Shown: in pieces, positions 54,646 to 64,000 of the stretch
Layout: every line of letters starts with the position of its first letter
Position numbering within the stretch: position 1 is the stretch's first letter
Assembly: GCA_024734495.1 (NCBI GenBank)
Contig: JALMQS010000153.1
Coordinates: 9,814,037-9,878,036 of the forward strand
Direction: 5' to 3'
Origin: Forficula auricularia
Lineage: Eukaryota; Arthropoda; Insecta; Dermaptera; Forficulidae
Length of the DNA: 64,000 nt
Program-made: the position numbers and the translations under genes
Notes under the pieces: model-generated
What the model saw: the letters and a program-made list of their open reading frames with translations, nothing else
The model's database searches: none
What the model was told of the DNA's origin: nothing

Positions 54646-57440
54646 TGTAGCAGTCCATAATTTTTGTTTTTTTTTTGTTCTTTTTTGTTTGTTTTTTTTT
54701 GTTTAGTCATCAATAATATAAAGATTTTTAAAGTTTCTATTTTGATAACATTTCTGTTATGTGGTTTAGTTTTGCTTATATATAAAACAATAATATACTT
54801 ATTACTGAGTTATGGGTGTTGTCGGGGTTTGTTGTGAGAGGCTGAGCTTGTTAAATTGATTTAAAAATAGTTTATTAATGATTTAAGATAACGTCATTTC
54901 ATAACATGAACGTGTTCAGTTTTAAGGACCTGGTTCACACATAATTATTAACTTTTTACTTAAAAATGTGATGTTCACATATAGTTTAATAGTCATACAA
55001 TTAGATTTCAATAGTTTTATTTCGATTAAAAAACGCTAAGAACCTTTAATTAATAAAATAAGAAAAAGTACAATATGGAATGTTCGAGAATATTCTAGAA
55101 AAATCTGTTTACGTCACAGGAAACTACCATTTAGGATAAAAAGAGACAGAGAATCAGACTGGGCTTTCGTCACGTGACTTGAGTGGAGACATGTAATTGG
55201 TGGAAAGGGCTTACGTGTAGAGAGGCACTCTACGCTGATTGGATGGAGGACGGAAGACCTTTCACTTCCCCTCGCTTGGCTGGCATTTCGACACAAAGGA
55301 GAGATTCAGGCAGTTGAATTTCAACTCGCAATAGAACGAGACCTGTGATGCTTCTCCCGACGGGAGCATTTTGGAAAACGTGTCTGAGAGGGTCCGCCAT
55401 CTTGGATTTTCGCCGAACACCAGCGAACACAGCCGAACGGACACGGCCGCCCTCGGCCATCAGCCAGGCTATCACGAGGCATCGAGACGACTTGGTGACG
55501 TCATCGCGTCGATTGGACGCGCAACTATTAAACGTCAACGCAACCGACAGCTGTCAATTAAACGTCAATCGTCATCAGTACATCTGATTCTCGTGCCGTC
55601 TACCATCTTGTGAAGTGTTAGTGTCCGCTGTGATCATTCAAGTGGTGTATAATATCAATAGTGTTATCAATTGTTACATGAGTGTTTATTGTGTTCTCCA
55701 ACTCAAGTCTCACCGGAGCCATACAACTATTTGAAGATAAGTCTAATTGTTTTAAGATATTTTGTTTAAATTATCGTGAATAGCTAAATATTATTTTTTT
55801 TTTGTGTGTTTAAAATTAATTGTAATTTTTATCAGTAAGAATTTAAGCTTGCATTTATTATAAGATTATACGAATGTTATGTAAAGTAGTAAAATAATTT
55901 AAAATCAAAGGAGGTTGCAGGATCATGGAATTAACAAAGTATAGTGGAATGTTGATTTCTTTTGTTGGGGTAAAAGAATTAATAAATGATCTTGATTGAA
56001 ATAAGATACAGAGGGATAGTATGACGCGTTATCCTGGATGTTAAAATGACTCAATTTTTTTTATTAAACGAGATTTAAGTGGTTATAGAATATTTTGCCG
56101 GCCGTCAGGACGTGATAATTCCGGGTCTGGAAATTGATAATTTTTGAAGTAAAGGTTAATTATATAGTAATTATAGAAATAAATAAAGAAGTGAAAGGTG
56201 AATTTTGCTCGTTTTTAGACCTACGCCTGGACAGATAATTCCGGTAGGCAATTGAGTTTCATCAATCTAAGGGATAGTGTTGTTTCTGTCTTAGCGTGTG
56301 ATCTGTTAAAAGAAAGATCATATATTGAAGGATTTATGAAATATTCAGTACAATTATAGTAATTGAAGAAAAGAATAAAGTAAATAAAGATTCTATTGTT
56401 AAAAGAGTTAATTCAGTTAATAGAATCTTGCAACCTACCTGATTATTCAAAAAGAAGTATTTGCTGTATAAAGAAATACTAGATAAATAGAACGATAGTT
56501 ATAGCTTAAGTATTTTGAAACGTTTCAATTAATATATAATAAAATCTTTGTTAATTAGCATAAATTAAAATAAATTTGTGATTAATAATTACTGGTGAAC
56601 AACAGGCTCTGATTTGAACGAATGTAACTAAAACACTGAAATTTACTTTTAATGAATAGCCTCTCTGGACAAATTTGATATCACCCATAACGAACTTATT
56701 TAAAATTGAATACTAAGAGAGAGTAGAACAGAGTATCGTTGCTGGACTTGACCTGGCCACACAACCCAAATTATTGTAATGAAATAAAACTGCCAATTGG
56801 GCATATTAATTGAATTAATTGATGAATTATAATTTTAATAATTATTTTTATTTAATATTTATTTTTTTTTGTAATATTTCGTAAATTATAAATTTCCTTT
56901 GTATCATAAAGTTTTTTGAGTTGAAATACTGGTTAAGTGTTTATCATCCTGTATAAATATTATTGTAATTGAATTTGAGTTAATTTGTTATAAGTAAACA
57001 GAAATTAAATAACCAGTTCTTTCAAAGATAAACAGAAGGGTTGTTATTGATCACCAAGTTCCTGTGCGTCTTTTCTCGTATTGGACTCTAATGTAGGGTC
57101 ATTTCTCATAAATTTCAGCTTACAGTGGTATTCCATAACTGGCTACTGGACTCTCGGACCAACAACTCGCGAGAACCGACATTTGGCAAAGCAAACTCAT
57201 ACCTACCTATTCGGGTAGCCCTGTTTGTTGATCACTACCTGTGTATGAGGCTCCAAAACAAAAGCACCCCCCGATCAACAAACTATTTAACATCTAAATA
57301 AGGGACAGGTAGAATAATTTTTGTGACTCTGACTGGTACTCGGTTCTCTAGTCGGTTCCGAGATGCACACAGTACTCTCGGGTGTGGGTGTATTTCGGAT
57401 ATTGTTGAGGATCGGTTGCCACGGAGGAGTCGCGAAATAT

Positions 57441-57444
<4 letters not shown>
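54646..57444 (+). mobile_element. Long LTR-like block
   Basis: About 2.8 kb starting TGTAGCAGTCC and ending AATATAACA, inside TA repeats on both sides. TGT...ACA ends and insertion into a Helitron 5' end suggest a solo LTR of unusual length. A GC-rich part at 55100-55620 has TCACGTGA, TTACGTCA and TGACGTCA motifs and could be a promoter. An AATAAAA lies near 56784. No reverse transcriptase or gag was found. A different kind of insert is not excluded. Confidence 0.4.
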
Positions 57445-57497
<53 letters not shown>

Positions 57498-57916
57498 TAA
57501 ATTTACAAATTATGTCTGTATTCAAAATAGATTTTATTATCTTAAAAAAAAAGTTTCTGAAATTTTGACCTGACTACCTGTATACCCCTTTCTTTTGTTA
57601 AGAGGGGTTTCATTGTTTAAGACCTGACCTTTCAGGGCAGGGATAATGTATTGTTTGCTTGGCCCTTTTAGAGGCTCTATTTCTATAGATCTTATCTGTC
57701 AATCAATTAAATATAAAAATAAAAAATAAAATCAAACCGATTTGGCTCAAAATTTAGATAAACCATCCCCAGCACTAAGCAAACATATGGTGTGAATATG
57801 GTTTCGATATGTTCAGTGGTTTAGGCGTGGGTCGATCGCGTACATACACACAAAGGATTTTATATATATAGATATATATATATACAAACAATTTTTGCTC
57901 GTTTAATAAGAGTAGA

Positions 57917-58115
57917 TATCTTTTGAATCGGTCGTCGTGTGTTTGTAATTTTGGTTATTTATTATTTTTCAATACGAAACTCGAATAAAAAGATGGTAAG
58001 CTCGTGATTACATCTGTAAACAGCAAACAGGGAACATCAATTTAAAGCCGAGCATCATCAGTGATTATCCTGATTAAAATTGACAAATTACAAGCGGGAT
58101 ATCTTAATTAAACAG
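57917..58115 (+). repeat. Direct duplicate flanking the 58-59 kb elements, left copy
   Basis: 57960-58115 (CAGGGAACATCAATTTAAAG, CATCATCAGTGATTATCCTG, TTACAAGCGGGATATCTTAA) is repeated directly at 59212-59367 with about 85-90% identity by eye. Confidence 0.65.
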
Positions 58116-58597
58116 AAGAGGATGCACTTTACCATACAGGCTATGGTCAAGTATTGTAATCGTGCATGAAAAAAGTGTTTTTTTTTCTTATTTTTTCAAA
58201 AACGGCTTAAACTATTTTTATTAAAAAAAAATTGGACGAAACCATGGCATTTAGGTCTACAAAAAGCTCTAATAAGTGAACATCGAAAAAATTATATTTT
58301 TTAAGATATTACTTTGTCAAAATGTTTGTTAGTCTGTTTGTTACCAAATTTTTGTGGATGAGCTAGCTCAAAAACTAGTGTGAATATCAAAACCGAATTT
58401 CATTTGTAGTTTTGGTGCATTGAGTTTATATGATGATGATGTTGTATGATGATGAGTTTACATGCTGATTATATTTTGGTGGATATCGACCAGAAATTCA
58501 GAGAGGGAGGGGAAGGGGGGGGTTAAAATTTAAAATTATAAGATTTTCAAACTAAAAAAAAAAAAAAAAACACCCTTCGGCACGCCCTCGAAGCTCG
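58116..58597 (+). mobile_element. Helitron, CTCG 3' end
   Basis: The interior matches 28971-29650 (GGTCAAGTATTGTAATCGTG onward) and the 3' end reads CTTCGGCACGCCCTCGAAGCTCG before T. The 5' end is not clearly defined. Contains G and A runs near 58515 and 58556. Confidence 0.6.
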
Positions 58598-58609
58598 TAT
58601 TATATATAA

Positions 58610-59180
58610 AGCCCGGTTCACACTAGGCGTTTTTTGTTGATAGAAATCTATATGAATGGCTAGGCTGGATCCAGAGGCTTAAAATGACGTCACTGAGAGC
58701 TGGGAAGCTGGCTAGCTTGTTGGATTTTGTGATTAGAACATGTTCTATTTTCTTCTGATAGATTGCTTGGAAAATTAGGGAGAGAACCAATCGGAAAGCA
58801 GTATTTTATCACGTGGGTGACATGCGCATGGTAAACCAATCGGGAAGCCGCAATAACCATGGACGACACCACAGTCTGGGCGGATTGTTCAAACGTTTTT
58901 GTTTTCGCCGTTTTTCACAAATTAATAAAAAAGCAATAATTGCAGTTCGTCTACGATTAATAACCTCTCCAATTATATTATTGCCAGCCATTTTTTTTTT
59001 TTTTTGACAACTGCTGAGCGATTGTGTGCGCACGCATCTGATCCTGCTTTTAGAATAAATCCAGCCTTACTGCAAATAGCAGAGTGTGAAGCCGACAACT
59101 AAAAATCCATCACGACATCTAGCGGCAGCCAAGCCCTAAAGGAAAGCCATCAGCGAAAAACGCCTGGTGTGAACCGGGCT
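58610..59180. mobile_element. PIF/Harbinger element, internally deleted
   Basis: TIRs AGCCCGGTTCACACTAGGCG (left) and the inverted AGCCCGGTTCACACCAGGCG (right), flanked by TAA on both sides (58607-58609, 59181-59183). It carries the N-terminal part of a Harbinger-like transposase on the minus strand. Confidence 0.82.
58809..58991 (-). pseudogene. Harbinger-like transposase N-terminus
   Basis: The minus strand from the ATG at 58991 reads MAGNNIIGEVINRRR, a basic EKRRKQKRLN stretch and PRLWCRPWLLR. A basic region followed by (W/R)-(V/C)RPW-(L/I)-RR is characteristic of the start of PIF/Harbinger transposases. The frame then stops at 58809, and the DDE domain is absent. Start chosen at the ATG next to the A/T run; the Harbinger-type TIRs and TAA duplication around it support the call. 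Confidence 0.6.
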
Positions 59181-59211
59181 TAAGAGAGGAGACATGTGGA
59201 TGGCCACATCA

Positions 59212-59367
59212 GTTTATTTTTCAATAAAAACCTCGCACAAAAGATGGTGATTACATCTGCAAAAAGAACCAGGGAACATCAATTGAAAGCCGGGCATCAT
59301 CAGTGATTATCCTGTTTAAAATTGACAAATTACAAGCGGGAAATCTTAATTAAACAGAAGAGAAGGC
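59212..59367 (+). repeat. Direct duplicate, right copy
   Basis: Partner of 57960-58115. The pair encloses about 1.1 kb containing the Helitron and the Harbinger element. Confidence 0.65.
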
Positions 59368-59786
59368 ATTGTATCTTATTTTTTTTTTATTTAAATAGAT
59401 TTTTTACTTCTTCTGTTAAATAATACCTTCCCATAGATATATTATTCTTGTCAAATATAATTAAACAATTTAATATTGTTCGGAAGTAATTTTCTGTTAG
59501 AGTGGTAATCGTGATAGAAACTAAATTCATTGGTTTTGGGATATATATGGTAGGAGAGGCAGCCAAGACAACAGCCAAATTGCTAAATTGGTCTCAAGCG
59601 GCCAAAGAAAAGGATCGAAGAAAGAAAGAAAGAAAGAGACGAGAATAAAGCACGACCACCCTCGAAGGAAGAAGATCTTTCTTTGCACGCTTCGAAGAAC
59701 CCTTTCCAGTATTTAAATTTTATGTCATTCAGCTGAACATTGTAATTATGGTCCCTTCTTCTCTTTAATAGCATATTTGAGACATT
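59368..59786. other. Unassigned sequence
   Basis: Contains an AAAG microsatellite near 59612-59636. No gene recognised. Confidence 0.35.
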
Positions 59787-59930
59787 CCACGCCAAATCGG
59801 ACGGTTTGAAAAATGTTAATTTTTGATTTCCTTCATTTTTTGACATTTTCTAGTACCCATTAAAAAACTCTTCCTGGTAAATTTTGGAAATTTTTTTGAT
59901 CACCGGTTTAAAATACCGGGTGAGTTTTTA
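59787..59930. mobile_element. Fold-back element fragment (GGCATTCCACGCC family)
   Basis: One arm only, matching 26534-26665 closely from CATTCCACGCCAAATC to ATCACCGGTTTAAAAT. It ends where the HINE begins. Confidence 0.7.
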
Positions 59931-59934
59931 CTTT

Positions 59935-60524
59935 ATCCAATGCGAAGCATGGGAGAAAGTATTGGAATCGCTCTCGAGGCAAGCGCGACTTCAAAGGGTC
60001 CTCAGGTAAAGACTACGGAACCCATGGACTCAATTAAGGTCACAAATTGAAGTATTCAATGAGATTGAATTTTAGCACGTGACGGTTTTGCCAAAAATTA
60101 CCTGGGATCTCGCCGAGAGGCCAAAAAGTGCCATTTTTTTTGGAAGTGCGTGCGGATGGATGGATGTGTGTGTGTTATCGTTTTTTTCGTCCACGAATTT
60201 TTCCACACCGTTGCACCGAATGAATTGAAATTGAAAACCTACCAGTATTTTAACAAAATGAAGAGCTGATTAGTTTTTGGTACATATCGGTCCACAAACA
60301 TTAGTACTTTATTTCAGTACTTTTTTAGTTTTTTCTAAATATCTTGAAAATGACTTAACCAATTTTGGTGAAATTTAATATCCTAATTAAATACCTTGGG
60401 GACCACAAAAAAGGTTAAATAAAGTTTTTAGTAAAATTATATTTTAATGTACTTTACTCAAGAACATATTAATATTTCAAATGAATTTGGATAAAGTTTA
60501 GCAACGATCCGTTGCAGTTTATTT
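59935..60524 (+). mobile_element. HINE-like element, complete copy
   Basis: Starts TTTTACTTTATCCAATGCGA and ends TTGGATAAAGTTTAGCAACG, ATCCGTTGCAGTTTATTT. Full-length counterpart of 8383-8968 (590 bp). Near the 3' end it switches to the variant (AATTTGGATAAAG) also seen with the minisatellite-bearing copies. Confidence 0.75.
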
Positions 60525-61285
60525 ATCTTGAGACAGTCTTATAACTCAAAAACAGTGCATTATATGGAAAAAAGTTTCAAATAAATGTTTATTTATATCA
60601 AGGGGGAAACTAAACTACGCTATTGTTTGTCGACGTGAACAAGCTTTCAAGGGTATTTCATGGTCAACTTCTGTTTTTTAAATAGAAACCTATATTTTTC
60701 TTTACATTGCCTGAATTTACAAAAAAAGCTGAACAACTTTCATTAGAACTATTTTTTTATACGACATCAAATAAACAAAATATTAAATCAATTAGATCTA
60801 AAAAAAAATTCAAATAATAATTATTTTTAACAATTATTCAACTTAATTATCAAATAATAATGATCAAATATTTAATTATTAAATAAATAATTTAATAGTT
60901 TTCCGACTATGTTCTGTGACATTCCAGAGTGTATCGCAAGTCTTCTGGATGAATTCCAGTTCCAATTTCCTTATTTTTTTAACAGATTTATAACATAAAA
61001 TGAAGCTTGTGAGGGTGTATTCCTATCAGGAAAACGCTCGGCATCCATTTCAATGTCAGCCCCACATAACACTTCTTTCACATTCACCATAAATTAAGAC
61101 TATTTCAATTCTGTCAACAAAAAAATACTCCATTTTTATTATGGTAATACAATATATCATAACTATCTGCTCGATTGACTCGAGAAATAAACTCAAGAAT
61201 TTTAACTAGTTCTATTAAGTAGAAAATAATCTATTAAATCTGAGTATAACGAAGTTTTAATATCATTATAAACACTTATTTTCAT
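60525..61285. repeat. Second copy of the 41.9-43.4 kb Helitron interior, without LINE
   Basis: Follows 41880-43360 in order but lacks the LINE, providing the empty site CTATTGTTTGTCGACGTGAA near 60620. The minus strand at 60905-61089 carries the other DUF4817-like remnant (AERFPDRNTPSQASFY), which is interrupted by a missing Arg codon base and a stop. Confidence 0.7.
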
Positions 61286-61857
61286 TCGATTGAATTTTTT
61301 TTTGTCTATGTTACCTGATATCTTCGCCAATTGTGAACCGATTTTGATGATTTTTTTGCATTGGGTTGAGTCTAGTTTCCGATCGGTAAAAATCGAGGCC
61401 TGAACCGCGACCTAATATGCTGTATACCTACTTCCGCTTGTACTTCCAAATATTCCCAAGTACTTCCAAATATTTCCAAGTACTTCTAAATATTCCCAAG
61501 TACTTTCAAATATTTCCAAGTACTTCCAAAATACTTCCAAAGAGGTGTACATCTACTTCCATCGCGGATCACCTCTCGGTAAAAATATAAATTTCATTGG
61601 TATTGGACCTTTTTTGTTATGTTTGTTCAGGCATAACTTCTTTGTTTATGAACCGATTCTTTCTGCGTTTGGATCAGTATAGCTCCAAGGTATTCAAGAT
61701 ACCTAACTATATATTTATTTATTTATTTATTCTATGTATGTTCATTTAGAACTTTTTGCCAAATGGACCGATTTCGATGATTCTTTTTTTATTGGAAAGG
61801 GGTACCTTAGGGGTGGTCCCATATTAATTTGGTCAATTTCTGATGATATGATTAATA
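61286..61857. repeat. Dispersed repeat with 20-bp minisatellite
   Basis: 61290-61400 and 61565-61860 match the 20.1-20.8 kb repeat family in inverted orientation (CAATTGTGAACCGATTTTGA). Between them 61432-61550 is a tandem array of about five units of ACTTCCAAATATTCCCAAGT with variants. Confidence 0.65.
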
Positions 61858-62112
61858 GAAAATCATAGATCAAAGATGGTGTCATCTATCAAATCCGATG
61901 GAGTGGAATATTTTCAATTATATGTCAGAGGGGTTGCCCCTCACCCCCTCGGGAATCGAACCCGAGTGCCAGCAACAGCAATCCGGGCCACCTGGCTCAC
62001 CTGCGGGATACGAACCTCTCTGACATATGCAAACGCGTAAAATATAATTAAAAATATTCCACTCCATCGGATTTAATAGATGACACCATCTTTGATCTAT
62101 GATTTTCTAGTA
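61858..62112. mobile_element. Fold-back element with tRNA-like centre
   Basis: Arms of about 65 bp (AAATCATAGATCAAAGATGG, TGTCATCTATCAAATCCGAT, GGAGTGGAATATTTT and complement) enclose 61925-62035. Read on the minus strand, the centre has GTGAGCCAGGTGGCC (A-box-like) and a perfect T-arm, CTCGGGTTCGATTCCCGAG, with the B box GGTTCGATTCC. A second GGTTCGTATCCC precedes it, and AGAGGGGTTG... flanks form a further short palindrome. It could be a SINE inserted in a palindrome or a composite mobile unit. Confidence 0.65.
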
Positions 62113-62424
62113 AATTTGAATCTATTACCATCGGCAAATTAATATCTTTGATATGATTAATGATGAAATAACGTAAATCTTCAATTCTTATGGGCAAATA
62201 ATCGAAATTACAATTAATAAAATCTTTTATAAAGCAATCCTAAAATGTTAATTTAATACCCGCTAACGTTTCGAGATAATTTTTACATTTATTAATTGTA
62301 TTTTATTATCATTTTCTGATTCATTCGCCCGATGATTTCTCTTACTAGATGCATGCAAGGTATTATATTAAGTCACTATTAATAACATCACTAAAAAGAG
62401 AAAAATAATAATAATTTTTATAAA
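62113..62424. other. Unassigned AT-rich sequence
   Basis: No gene or repeat recognised apart from a short match to 20140-20160 near 62380. Confidence 0.35.
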
Positions 62425-62835
62425 AAAAATAAAACCGACTTCAAAAAAATTAAATGCAACAAATAAAATAATAATAACTCAAAAATAAAATAAAATGCAC
62501 TAAAAGGTAAAAATAATTATCTTATTGAGTTACAACTAAACGAGGAAAGATTAACATGAAATTATTTTTTGAAGTCGGTGCTAAACAATCTATATAAGCG
62601 AGCGTACCCGCCAAACATACTAAGTAAGATCCGTCGAGTGCGATTCATAAAATGTATATGTTTGGCACCGACTTCAAAAAGGGATTTCATGTTAATATTT
62701 CGTCGTGTTGTTGTAACTAAATTAGATAATTATTATTTTATACCTTTTAGTGCATTTTATTTTATTTTTTAGTTCTTATTATTTTATTTGTTGCATTTAT
62801 TTTTTTGAAGTCGGTTTTAATTTTTTTTTTTTATA
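62425..62835. mobile_element. Fold-back MITE, CCGACTTC family, complete
   Basis: A palindrome-like element of about 400 bp: AAAATAAAACCGACTTCAAA at the left and TTTGAAGTCGGTTTTAATTT at the right, arms pairing through GCACTAAAAGGTAAAAATAA and GAAGTCGGTGC, with a centre near 62620 (CCGTCGAGTGCG). Confidence 0.75.
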
Positions 62836-62849
62836 AAAATTATTATTCT

Positions 62850-63262
62850 CTTGAAGAATCAGAATTTTGTCGTTTTTTAAGTGATAATGTTTGGAGTGCT
62901 AAGTTAGCTTTTTCAGCAAATATATTTCTGTAACTGAACACATTAAATAAAGGTATGCAAGGATCAGAGAAAAATTTGCTCTCTTCTATTAACAAGTTGT
63001 TCCCCTTTAAGTAAAATCTAAATATATGGACAAGATATGTAAAAGAACCTAAATTAGAAATGTTTGTTTCCCTTGACTGCAAAAGCAAATTATAACTAAA
63101 TAATTAATTTAATAAGTGAAAAATTAGAGATGTTAAAAACAAAAATTTATATGTGGGTAAGAGATCCTTTGCGACAAAAATTTGTCCATCCATTAAACCT
63201 ACAAGAGGAAGAAGAGCTGTCAGAAATCCGAAGCAATCAATGGCTAGAAAGTCAGTTTAAGA
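62850..63262 (+). pseudogene. ZBED5/SCAND3-like hAT transposase remnant
   Basis: The plus strand encodes degraded C-terminal hAT transposase text of the ZBED5/SCAND3 type. In frame from 62850: FCRFLSDNVWSAKLAFSANI, a stop, LNTLNKGMQG, LLSSINKLFPFK, a second stop, LNIWTRYVKEPKLEMF. After a frameshift, 63130 onward reads WVRDPLRQKF, then LNLQEEEELSEIRS and QWLESQF. These match the LAYLADIF--LN-LN--LQG, I-AF--KL-LW and EEEL-EL--D--L---F pattern of that family. The antisense frame 62843-63088 is a shadow. A Helitron end begins at 63273 and cuts the gene. Two stops and a shift make it inactive. Confidence 0.72.
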
Positions 63263-63272
63263 ATAATAATAA

Positions 63273-63488
63273 GTACCTGAAGCCACCGAGCGATGCACGG
63301 TAACCCCTGACCCCTCCCCCCCCCCTCCTGAAACCACACACCTCGCCCCCACCCCGCACCCAGTTTTTGCATTTCTAGCTTTCTAATGGTCTACATATTA
63401 TGTGTATATTTGTTTACTCGTACCCCAATTTGCCTACATTCGTTCAAATTGATAAACATTATAAAAAAATAAATAGGAAAATAATAAT
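63273..63488 (-). mobile_element. Helitron family 1, 3' half with GTAC end
   Basis: Minus strand: matches the 3' part of 27561-28371 (through CATTAGAAAGCTAGAAATGC and the G-rich tract) and ends with the ACCGTGC/GCTCGGT hairpin, GGCTTCAGGTAC, before T. It is truncated at 63488 by the HINE. Confidence 0.75.
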
Positions 63489-64000
63489 AAATAAACTGCA
63501 ACGGATCGTTGCTAAACTTTATCCAAATTCAGTTGAAATATCAATATGTTTATTCCTTTATTATTAATCAGATATCAAGCTTGAGTTGCTTACGAAAAAA
63601 GAATTTAGTCTTTTTGATTTTAAGTCGATTCTTCCACGTTTTAACTAGAGGTTGCCATTAATAATCAAAACATCAAAAATGGAATGCAATAAGGTTATTC
63701 CTCTTGTATTAGACAAGAATCGATCGTTATTTTTGATTTTAAACCGATTCCTCCATTTCTTCAGCAATGGTTACCAATAATAATCGAAGCGTCAAAAACC
63801 CAATATAGAATGGTTATTCCTCAAGTACTAGATGAGAATCAATCGCTATTTTTGATTTTAAGTCGATTCCTCCATGTCTTCAGCAATGGTTACGAATTAA
63901 AACCGAAACGTCAAAAATCCAATATAGAATGGTTATTCCTCAAGTACTAGATGTGAATCAATCGCTATTTTTGATTTTAAGTCGATTCCTCCATGTCTTC
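63489..64000 (-). mobile_element. HINE 3' end with 118-bp minisatellite, runs off window
   Basis: Begins (minus-strand 3' end) with AAACTGCAACGGATCGTTGC and CTAAACTTTATCC, then ATTAATCAGATATCAAGCTT and, from about 63575, the same 118-bp array as at 21.2 and 44.0 kb, at least 3.5 units to the window edge. Confidence 0.75.

Larger units (their letters stand above)
53056..57872 (-). mobile_element. Helitron (TCTATATATATAAAATCC / CTTG) with helicase remnant
   Basis: On the minus strand it starts TCTATATATATAAAATCCTT after A (57872) and ends GGCGTGCCGGAGGCACGCC (hairpin), TGACGCAG, CTTG before T (53056). It holds a second copy of its own 5' region at about 54480-54640, an LTR-like block between the two, and a Helitron helicase remnant at 53436-54160. 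The simplest view is two copies of this Helitron, one in the other, plus an LTR insertion. Confidence 0.65.
52370..57916 (-). mobile_element. Helitron family 1 split by a 4.8-kb nested insertion
   Basis: On the minus strand the 5' end TCTACTCTTATTAAACGAGC is at 57916 (after A) and the GTAC 3' end at 52370 (before T). About 40 bp of 5' sequence lies at 57873-57916 and the rest of the element at 52370-53055; together they equal one family-1 copy. Everything between is a younger insertion. Confidence 0.75.

Noticed and set aside
55230..55613. Four overlapping frames of 60-102 codons
   Set aside because: They arise from the GC-richer part of the LTR-like block, occur on both strands and have no domain.
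57449..57491. Regulatory or origin-like TA tract
   Set aside because: A plain TA microsatellite at the edge of an insertion; such tracts occur at many Helitron 5' ends here.
61432..61550. CRISPR-like array
   Set aside because: Units are about 20 bp, contiguous and without unique spacers, so it is an ordinary minisatellite in eukaryotic DNA.
61925..62035. A functional tRNA gene
   Set aside because: The T-arm and B box are good, but no acceptor stem or full cloverleaf closes around them and the unit sits between inverted repeats.
62843..63088. 81-codon minus-strand frame
   Set aside because: The plus strand carries recognisable hAT transposase text over the same bases, so this frame is its antisense shadow.

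Overview
This is an AT-rich window from an animal nuclear genome assembly: it has a 100-N scaffold gap, no bacterial gene organisation, and dense eukaryotic transposable elements. The mixture (Penelope-like elements, several Helitron families, a Helentron/HINE-like family, Jockey-, CR1/L2- and RTE-like LINEs, Tc1, hAT and PIF/Harbinger remnants, tRNA-derived SINEs, and a possible DUF4817-type helix-turn-helix remnant) fits an arthropod best. The species cannot be named from the sequence. I found no convincing host gene; almost every recognisable coding stretch is transposon-derived.

Layout. 0.5-7.9 kb: Penelope-like retroelement (PLE) remnants with reverse transcriptase and GIY-YIG endonuclease segments, arranged as large inverted pairs whose tails carry hammerhead-ribozyme-like motifs. 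7.9-14.4 kb: two hAT elements with other elements nested in them, a LINE 3' end, a 291-bp hammerhead-bearing insert with a 15-bp target-site duplication (TSD), and a TA-flanked transposon with perfect 20-bp terminal inverted repeats (TIRs). 14.6-16.3 kb: a Jockey-like LINE and a SINE. 16.8-24 kb: a Harbinger-type MITE, Helitron copies, fold-back MITEs, a 118-bp minisatellite and a HINE. 24-34 kb: composite Helitron repeats, hairpin and fold-back elements, a full-length non-autonomous Helitron, RTE and Tc1 remnants. 34.7-40 kb: an RTE-like LINE and Helitrons, including a head-to-tail tandem pair. 41.3-45.7 kb: two oppositely oriented Helitrons carrying a LINE, a helix-turn-helix remnant, a minisatellite and a hAT MITE. 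48.3-58 kb: Helitrons nested in a PLE tail and in each other, with a solo LTR, a much longer LTR-like block and a broken Helitron helicase. 58-64 kb: Harbinger element, HINEs, a fold-back with a tRNA-like centre and a ZBED/hAT transposase remnant.

How the parts relate. Nesting gives relative ages. A Helitron at 48317-49792 interrupts a PLE tail whose uninterrupted paralogue is at 3.65 kb, which fixes that Helitron's ends exactly: it sits between A and T, starts with TC and ends with GTAC, not the usual CTRR. The same GTAC end (preceded by the hairpin ACCGAGC-ATC-GCTCGGT) recurs seven times, while related copies carry canonical-type ends, so 5' and 3' modules have been exchanged. The most interesting signals are these modular Helitrons, the hammerhead-like motifs with one extra U in the core, and two fold-back elements built around tRNA-like promoters.
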